In this document: piece after piece, positions 1 to 4,700 of the stretch
Layout of the letters: each line of letters starts with the position of its first letter
Position numbering within the stretch: the stretch's first letter is position 1
From: Methanomassiliicoccaceae archaeon
GTDB lineage: Archaea > Thermoplasmatota > Thermoplasmata > Methanomassiliicoccales > Methanomethylophilaceae
DNA: 5,129 nucleotides
Direction of reading: 5' to 3'
NCBI GenBank assembly: GCA_009778265.1
Contig: WRKA01000112.1
Span: forward strand, 1 to 5,129
Notes under the pieces: model-generated
Databases searched by the model: none
What the model was told of the DNA's origin: nothing
What the model saw: the letters and a program-made list of their open reading frames with translations, nothing else
Translations under genes and position numbers: made by a program

Positions 1-196
1 GCAGACCGTCGACGTCAACGACGACCAGAGGCAGGTCCTTGCCGTACGTCTTGGAAAGCGACGACATCACGTCCGCGTACCGCATGCGCACGCGGTCCGT
101 ATCCGGCAGGATGACCGATGTTCCGTTGAACGTTACCGTGCCGGAGATCATCTCTCCTCTCTTCGCGCGGACGGGTACCACGGGTATCTGCGTCAT
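1..196 (-). CDS. Unidentified protein, N-terminal 65 residues (gene runs off the window)
   Basis: The reading frame starts at the ATG complementary to 194-196 and stays open through 65 codons to the window edge, so the C-terminus is missing. The start is well supported: GGGAGG lies 9 nt upstream and an ATATAAAA box lies about 40 bp upstream. The protein begins MTQIPVVPVRAKRGEMISG; a short strand-rich stretch follows, then a probable helix (residues about 40-51, YADVMSSLSKTY) and a hydrophobic strand ending in acidic residues (LPLVVVDVDGL, 55-65). I do not recognise it with certainty. The order strand, loop, helix, VVDxDG-like strand resembles the first beta-alpha-beta unit of HisA-like (beta/alpha)8 barrels, but the catalytic Asp expected in the first strand of HisA is not evident, so this is a weak suggestion. 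It lies in the same direction as the flavoprotein gene, 122 bp away, separated by a hairpin and its own promoter, and so is probably a separate transcript. Confidence 0.75.
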   Translation of the reverse strand, partial: MTQIPVVPVRAKRGEMISGTVTFNGTSVILPDTDRVRMRYADVMSSLSKTYGKDLPLVVVDVDGL

Positions 197-205
197 TATC
201 ACTAT

Positions 206-211
206 CCTCCC
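206..211 (-). promoter_or_regulatory. Ribosome binding site GGGAGG for the partial minus-strand gene
   Basis: Read on the minus strand the sequence is GGGAGG, then 9 nt, then ATG. This is a near-ideal Shine-Dalgarno site and fixes the start at 196. Confidence 0.75.
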
Positions 212-233
212 TATGAATCTCGAAAATATGAAT

Positions 234-241
234 TTTTATAT
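234..241 (-). promoter_or_regulatory. TATA box of the partial minus-strand gene
   Basis: On the minus strand this reads ATATAAAA, in an AT-rich island between GC-rich flanks. Archaeal transcription usually starts about 25 bp downstream of the box, which would be near 210-214, giving a very short leader that contains little more than the ribosome binding site. The transcription start is inferred. Confidence 0.55.
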
Positions 242-275
242 GATCGAGGGCGGAACACACGTTAAGATCAAATGC

Positions 276-301
276 GCGGGTCCGTTCCGGACGGGACCCG
301 C
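276..301 (-). terminator. GC-rich hairpin after the iron-sulfur flavoprotein gene
   Basis: An exact 8-bp inverted repeat, GCGGGTCC (276-283) and GGACCCGC (294-301), lies about 17 nt beyond the flavoprotein stop codon. A smaller alternative stem (GTCCG-TTC-CGGAC, 280-292) is nested in it and would compete. No T-run follows directly on the minus strand, so it could act as a terminator or as a 3' end stabiliser. Confidence 0.45.
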
Positions 302-318
302 AGGTAATGTTTCTCGGT

Positions 319-885
319 TCACGAGAGCTGAGCGTGCAGCGCATCCAGGAAATCGTTCATGAACGGCGACTTTCCGACGGTCTCCGGGGATGCCTGCGGT
401 ATTATCACCGACGTTATGTCGGAGATACCGCACGATCCCATGGTCATCGTCAGACGCGCCATCAGTCCGTGGTTGGACATATTGCCGTCCGGCGCTCCGC
501 ATGTGATCGCGACCACACCTTTTTTCTCTTTTCCGAATCTGAACGTGCGCGTACCTTTGGGACCGTAATCCATCAGCGCGTACCATCTGTCAATGAAATT
601 CTTTATCAGTCCGGTCTCGGCGGCGAAGTATACCGGTGTCGATATGACAAAGAAGTCGGCGTCCTGTATCTTCCCATAAAGAGGGGTCATATCATCATTG
701 AACGCACATTTTCCAGTCTTCTTGCAGGACATGCACCCTTTGCAGTATCCGATCTTCAGATCGGAAAGGTTCACAAGTTCGCATTCGTATTCGGACCCTT
801 CGCCCATTTCTCTGATGATGTTCAGCAACGCGGCGCAGGAGCCGTTCTTCCGGGGACTCCCATTTATCAGAAGCATTTTTTTCAC
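319..885 (-). CDS. Iron-sulfur flavoprotein (NADPH-dependent FMN reductase-like fold)
   Basis: This 188-residue protein has a flavodoxin-like fold that should bind FMN and a 4Fe-4S cluster; it is cytoplasmic and acts in electron transfer. Visible features, in order: first strand and phosphate-binding loop MLLINGSPRKNGS (residues 4-16); compact cysteine motif C48-x2-C51-x2-C54-x5-C60, the signature separating iron-sulfur flavoproteins from plain FMN reductases; STPVYF (82-87), the flavin-contact loop; GLIKNFIDRW (92-101); and VVAITCG (124-130). Length is typical of the family. The start is GTG at 885, chosen over the internal ATG three codons later because the GGAAGTGAT site fits GTG spacing. 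It is divergent from desulfoferrodoxin. Family members from methanogens are known to take electrons from ferredoxin and to reduce O2 and H2O2; using that role here is inference from the neighbour. Related NAD(P)H:quinone or arsenate/chromate reductases are less likely given the cysteine motif. Confidence 0.93.
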   Translation of the reverse strand: MKKMLLINGSPRKNGSCAALLNIIREMGEGSEYECELVNLSDLKIGYCKGCMSCKKTGKCAFNDDMTPLYGKIQDADFFVISTPVYFAAETGLIKNFIDRWYALMDYGPKGTRTFRFGKEKKGVVAITCGAPDGNMSNHGLMARLTMTMGSCGISDITSVIIPQASPETVGKSPFMNDFLDALHAQLS

Positions 886-888
886 GGT

Positions 889-897
889 ATCACTTCC
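889..897 (-). promoter_or_regulatory. Ribosome binding site GGAAGTGAT deciding the GTG start
   Basis: On the minus strand GGAAGTGAT matches the archaeal consensus GGAGGTGAT at 8 of 9 positions. The GGAAG core sits 7 nt before GTG (885) but 16 nt before the next ATG (876), so GTG is the better start. Confidence 0.6.
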
Positions 898-921
898 CTT
901 TTGTTAGTTACTCCGTATTCG

Positions 922-931
922 CTTTCCGGAA
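922..931. repeat. CTTTCCGGAA element, copy 1 (flavoprotein leader)
   Basis: This 10-nt sequence contains the 8-bp palindrome TTCCGGAA. An identical 10-mer lies at 1038-1047 in the leader of the divergent desulfoferrodoxin gene. It is a candidate binding site for a common regulator; this is inferred from position and symmetry only. Confidence 0.4.
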
Positions 932-965
932 TATTAATAAGTGAGTGTTAGTAATTTACTATAAA
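932..965 (-). promoter_or_regulatory. Promoter region of the iron-sulfur flavoprotein gene
   Basis: Two AT boxes read correctly toward the flavoprotein: TTTATAGT (965-958 on the minus strand) and TATTAATA (939-932). Taking about 25 bp to the transcription start, they would give leaders of about 50 and 25 nt. The sequence does not show which one is used. Half-site-like elements TTAATAA (934-940) and TTAGTAA (948-954) sit between and over them. Confidence 0.45.
949..961. promoter_or_regulatory. 13-bp palindrome TAGTAATTTACTA, candidate operator
   Basis: TAGTAA, one T, then TTACTA form an exact 6-1-6 inverted repeat in the middle of the divergent promoter region. It touches the TATAAATA box facing the desulfoferrodoxin gene and overlaps the TTTATAGT box facing the flavoprotein, so a dimeric protein bound here could control both genes. 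No regulator gene is visible in the window. Confidence 0.4.
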
Positions 966-967
966 TA
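960..967 (+). promoter_or_regulatory. TATA box of the desulfoferrodoxin gene
   Basis: TATAAATA on the plus strand would place the transcription start near 988-992 and give a leader of about 90 nt. A second, weaker AT stretch (TTTTAAATAAAAG, 983-995) could serve a start near 1012. The box is shared with the divergent promoter. Confidence 0.5.
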
Positions 968-1027
968 ATATAGCAATCACCATTTTAAATAAAAGAAAAG
1001 TGCTTAACAATCTTCCGGTAAGACCCG

Positions 1028-1044
1028 CGGAAAGGATCTTTCCG
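1028..1044 (+). other. Stem-loop in the desulfoferrodoxin 5' leader
   Basis: CGGAAAG (1028-1034), loop GAT, CTTTCCG (1038-1044): an exact 7-bp stem with a 3-nt loop. It ends 22 nt before the ribosome binding site, so it does not mask it directly. It overlaps the second CTTTCCGGAA copy, so the signal could be an RNA hairpin, a DNA site, or both. Confidence 0.4.
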
Positions 1045-1047
1045 GAA
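1038..1047. repeat. CTTTCCGGAA element, copy 2 (desulfoferrodoxin leader)
   Basis: Identical to 922-931; here the palindrome extends to TTTCCGGAAA (1039-1048). It also forms the right arm of the leader stem-loop. Confidence 0.4.
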
Positions 1048-1065
1048 AACGTCTTCGGGGAAAAA

Positions 1066-1073
1066 GAAGGTGA
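1066..1073 (+). promoter_or_regulatory. Ribosome binding site GAAGGTGA of desulfoferrodoxin
   Basis: AGGTGA within this site pairs fully with the 3' end of archaeal 16S rRNA. It lies 6 nt before the ATG at 1080, supporting that start. Confidence 0.65.
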
Positions 1074-1079
1074 ACAGAT

Positions 1080-1454
1080 ATGGCGAAACAGAGAGAGATA
1101 TACGTCTGCGAATTATGCGGGAATGTCGTAGAAGTTGAATACGGGGGAATGGGAAAGCTTTCATGCTGCGGACAGGGAATGAAACTTGCGGACCCCAATA
1201 CCGTGGATGCGGCGAAAGAGAAACATGTGCCGGTGATCGAGAAGAAGGATAACGGCATTTTAGTGAAAGTAGGAAGCGTGGACCATCCGATGGCCGAAGA
1301 TCATTACATCGTTTACATAGAGATATGCGACAACGGCATCCAGAGGAGAAAATACCTGAAACCGGGAATGAAGCCGGAGGCGTTCTTCGAAGGCGCGTCG
1401 GAAAAGGCCGTTGCAAAAGAGTACTGCAACAAGCACGGTCTCTGGAGATCGTAA
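1080..1454 (+). CDS. dfx: Desulfoferrodoxin (2Fe superoxide reductase)
   Basis: This 124-residue cytoplasmic enzyme reduces superoxide to hydrogen peroxide without making O2, taking electrons usually from rubredoxin; it is typical of strict anaerobes. Two domains are visible. The N-terminal desulforedoxin domain (about 1-36) carries the Fe(Cys)4 ligands C10, C13, C29 and C30 (YVCELCGN and SCCGQGM). The C-terminal superoxide reductase domain carries the catalytic Fe(His)4Cys ligands H49, H69, H75, C116 and H119, in EKHVPV, DHPMAEDHYI and EYCNKHGLW, with the active-site E47-K48 pair just before H49. These positions match the residue numbering known for Desulfovibrio desulfoferrodoxin, so nothing appears missing. 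The ATG has a good ribosome binding site 6 nt upstream, and the gene ends in TAA. It is transcribed divergently from the iron-sulfur flavoprotein across a 194-bp shared control region, suggesting a joint oxidative-stress role. The leader holds a stem-loop, and a double hairpin with a T-run follows the gene. Confidence 0.97.
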   Translation: MAKQREIYVCELCGNVVEVEYGGMGKLSCCGQGMKLADPNTVDAAKEKHVPVIEKKDNGILVKVGSVDHPMAEDHYIVYIEICDNGIQRRKYLKPGMKPEAFFEGASEKAVAKEYCNKHGLWRS

Positions 1455-1479
1455 ACCGTCGGCAAACATAAATTTTCAA

Positions 1480-1544
1480 CGGTCCGGGAGGACCTTCCCG
1501 GACCGGATTGTTCCGTATTTCCTGCCCGGAACATACCTTTTTTT
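1480..1544 (+). terminator. Tandem hairpins and T7 tract ending the desulfoferrodoxin transcript
   Basis: The first hairpin is an exact 10-bp stem (CGGTCCGGGA at 1480-1489 with its complement at 1496-1505, loop GGACCT). The second has a 7-bp stem (TGTTCCG 1509-1515, CGGAACA 1527-1533, 11-nt loop) and is followed after 4 nt by seven T residues at 1538-1544. The second has the classical form of a factor-independent terminator; in archaea the T-run itself is the main stop signal. Confidence 0.75.
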
Positions 1545-1621
1545 GATAGGCCATTATCAATGTGAATTTTTTCAATATAATATCCAGCGGTCCGAGAACA
1601 CGATCTTTTAGGGATACGATC
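1545..1621. other. AT-rich spacer without recognised gene
   Basis: No convincing coding frame or RNA gene is visible between the T-run and the promoter of the large gene. A short direct repeat ACGATC occurs at 1600-1605 and 1616-1621, just upstream of the promoter; it is too short to interpret. Confidence 0.4.
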
Positions 1622-1638
1622 CGAAAAGAATTTATATG
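1622..1638 (+). promoter_or_regulatory. Archaeal promoter (BRE plus TATA) of the large surface-protein gene
   Basis: CGAAAAG (1622-1628) fits the purine-rich factor-B recognition element and TTTATATG (1631-1638) fits the archaeal TATA box, in the correct order and spacing. The transcription start should fall near 1656-1660, giving a leader of about 90 nt. It is the clearest promoter in the window. Confidence 0.7.
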
Positions 1639-1650
1639 TACATAGTAGAA

Positions 1651-1677
1651 ATTAGATATCCTTTTTATATTAGATAT
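1651..1677 (+). repeat. Direct repeat ATTAGATAT flanking a second TATA-like box
   Basis: ATTAGATAT occurs at 1651-1659 and 1669-1677, 18 bp start to start. Between and overlapping them is TTTATAT (1664-1670), which could be a second TATA box with a start near 1690. The pair covers the predicted start from the upstream promoter, a position where a repressor could act. Confidence 0.4.
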
Positions 1678-1679
1678 AT

Positions 1680-1699
1680 GTTAACGATGATTGTTAACG
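1680..1699. repeat. Paired GTTAACG sites, candidate operator in the leader
   Basis: GTTAACG occurs at 1680-1686 and 1693-1699, 13 bp apart. Each GTTAAC is itself a palindrome, so the pair is both a direct and an inverted repeat. It lies downstream of the main predicted start and near the start from the second box. Confidence 0.4.
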
Positions 1700-1731
1700 G
1701 TGAATCATACCGGTATCCAAACCTTTTCAAC

Positions 1732-1737
1732 AGGGAG
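1732..1737 (+). promoter_or_regulatory. Ribosome binding site AGGGAG of the large gene
   Basis: AGGGAG sits 9 nt before the ATG at 1747. Another ATG at 1739 is out of frame and too close to the site, so 1747 is preferred. Confidence 0.6.
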
Positions 1738-1746
1738 AATGATCAA

Positions 1747-4700
1747 ATGAAAAAGATCAAAACGGACAATTCTGAGATGAGAGCGCACGGCCGCAGCGCC
1801 GTTCTGGTACTCACGATCGCGGTCATGCTTACGGTAACGGCATTCGCGTTCGTCTCGCTCTTACCTTCAGCTGACAATGAGAATGACGCCACGTTGGGAT
1901 ACGTGGGTGAGAGATTCGACATCGACAATCTCAGATACGAGATCCTGACCGAACCCCAGAACGGCGTAACGGATTACGGCACCGTGGTATTGATGGGACC
2001 TGTTTCCGGCGCTAACGGAAGCGATATACATCCCCAGATAACAGTAACACGCGCAACGGTCGTTTACAGGGTGACCGAGATCGCGGCGAGTGCTTTCGAG
2101 AACACATCCAACGGTTATCCTCATTTTAACATCGCTGATTTCAGCGGCGGTTACATTGAGAAGATAGGGAATAACGCATTCAAAGGCTGCACCGGACTGC
2201 AGATAGTCGATTTCACCGGCTGCCCGGTCACATACATCGGGAGCGGTGCGTTCGAGATGAAAGGTAACCCGGACCTTACCACCATAATATTCACAGGCGA
2301 CGATCCGATAACGATCGGCAGCAACGCCTTCTCAGGACTCAAGAACCTTCAGAGCGTATCTCTGCCTGCGGGAACGGTCATCACAGGCACCGGACTGCCG
2401 GGCACGGTGACACTTGTTTACGTGGACGGACCGGGATATGCGACGGGAAGCAGGGCCGCGGGCAACGTGACCATCAACTTTAACATTACAGATACGGAGA
2501 ACAAGTACGGGATCCGCATAGGTACGACACAGGGCGGCGCCCAGCTCTTCGAAGACGAACTGGCCGGCCCGTCGTTATCGATGACATTCGGCAATCCTTC
2601 GAATGCATCGACCTTTTACATAACTCTGATCAATCTCACGCACTCCGTGAGCATCGTGAACACATCCGCGGACGGATACTACGAGTATTCGACGGACGGA
2701 GGCGTTACTTGGGATAGCTTCGTGAACGATGAGGCAAAAATCTCGAAAGGCGACACAATGTGGATAAACGGGGTACCGATGAACATTTACGATCACGAAT
2801 TCGCATGGGGCGATGCTAACACCGGATATTTCGTCAACGGTGAAGGTTATCTGGTCGTCGAATATTCAGACGCACTTGCGGGAAACGTATTGTCACTTGA
2901 GGAAGGATCGTTCGTTCAGATCGAATACGCGGTGACGATAGTCGTTGATGACGACGGTTACGACGCGGCGGACCTAGGATATTATCTGCTTGATGACGGA
3001 GCGATCTCGGGATCGCTCATCGCTATAACGGATAACGCCATCGGCGGACTCCGCTTCGGCGACATGATAATGATCGTTCTTGACAGCGAGGACCCGAGCG
3101 GCATAGTGTTCATATGCTCTTACGGTATCGCCGACGCAGGCACGGAAGGATTTACGATAGTTATAGATGAGAACGTAAAGAACAGAGAGGTAATAATAAA
3201 CGGAGCGTTCGGGTATCCGATAAAGTTCGCGGCCGGTGAGGGATATCAGTTCGGCACCGAGAACGGCTATGAGTTCACGGATGTTAACGGGAATATATTC
3301 GCACCCGCCAAAATGTCCGATCCCGTAATATTCTATGTTACACTGGATGAAGCATACAGCAGGTCCGTACTCGCGGTCAGCGCGGATACTCTCGCGGAAC
3401 CGCTGGAAGGCGTTGTTAACGATAACGTATACACCTATTCACTGGACGCGCAGGGATGCCCGGTGACCGTGACGGTCGGCACTCTCGCAAAGAACACATA
3501 CGATCTGTCATTCACCGTAACGGGTGAAGAGAACGGGGAAGCATCCGTTGTCACGGATGAAATGCCGGCGATAACGGACGGCGTTCTCATATATTCATTT
3601 GAACACGGCACGGAGATCACTCTGTCGATAACACCGGACACGGACAACATGTTCATTCTGTTCGTCGGCGGAGAGGAGATATGGACGGATGAGCCGGAAG
3701 AAGGGCAGCCGCACATATACACATTCTTCCTGTACGGAGATATAGAGGTATCCGTGGAGTTCGTCCGCGGCCATTCCGTATCGTTGGTCACGGAGAACGG
3801 CGACCACGGTTCTTTGGAATATTCGTATGACGGTGTCGAATGGGCCCCGATCTACGGAGGCGAGGGCAGGACCGTATACCAGGGCGAGGACCTTTTCATA
3901 AAAGTGACGGCAAGCGAAGGATACATGTTCCTTTACGGTATAAACGATGACGGATATGCCGCCGTCGGTCTGGACGGGAATGTCATTACTCTTACACCTT
4001 CATGGGATGTTATCCTTACGATATCGTTCATAAAGATACAGACGGTCTCCGTTCTCATTAACGGAGAAGAAGGCGCTGTGCTGTACTTCGACGGGAATGA
4101 AGGAGAGTTCATTCCGATCGCCGACGGCTGGTCCGGTATATTCGGATACGGCGACGAGGTGATGATGAAGATAGTTGCGTCCGAAGGTCACGAGTTCACA
4201 CTCATCGGTACGGACGCGGATATCGACGGGAACGGCGTTTTCACATTCATTGTGACAGATGATGCGGTCCTGACCGTAGAATTCACGGTCAAGGTGTTCA
4301 CCGTCACCGTAATTATAGACGGAGAGGGAGGCGATGTGCTGTACTTCGACGAGAACGAAGAAGAATTTGTACCGATAGTCAGCGGCGCAGGGTTCGCGAT
4401 AGGATACAACGGCACGATAACATTCAGCATCGAACCGTACACGGGATTCACATTCTCTGTGGACGGATTGAGAGCGAAGGCGACCGGAACGATCATACTG
4501 AACGTGACCGATGACACGGACCTCACGGTGACGTTCATTGAGTTATATGAGGTGACGTTCCCCGACGCGCCGGAGAACTATACGATAGAAGCGTACGACG
4601 GTCAGGAGATGAACGTCGTATCCGGCGGCGACTTCATGTTCACCGTCGAGGCCGACGAAGGCTACACCGTCGGTACTGTCATATATACAATAGATGACGG

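Noticed and set aside
307..951. 214-codon plus-strand open frame opposite the iron-sulfur flavoprotein
   Set aside because: It is longer than the gene it overlaps, but has no recognisable motif and an Arg/His-rich composition typical of antisense frames. The minus-strand frame carries clear FMN and cysteine motifs.
985..1575. 196-codon minus-strand open frame opposite desulfoferrodoxin
   Set aside because: It crosses a promoter region and two terminator hairpins, is Arg/Ser/Pro-rich, and the opposite strand encodes a complete desulfoferrodoxin with all metal ligands.
1651..1699. Short repeats before the large gene as a CRISPR array or attachment site
   Set aside because: Only two copies of 7-9 bp each, with spacers far too short for CRISPR; no integrase, tRNA or cas gene is present.
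1739..1741. Alternative ATG for the large gene
   Set aside because: It is out of frame with the long open frame and only 1 nt from the ribosome binding site.
2692..2715. Asp-box match STDGGVTW as evidence for a sialidase
   Set aside because: Sialidases need several Asp boxes in a beta-propeller plus an arginine triad. Only one good match and one degenerate one, far apart, are seen, so it is treated as a beta-repeat motif.
4188..4538. Minus-strand open frame inside the large gene, Ser/Thr/Val-rich
   Set aside because: The repetitive composition simply mirrors the plus-strand repeat codons; there is no ribosome binding site or independent motif.
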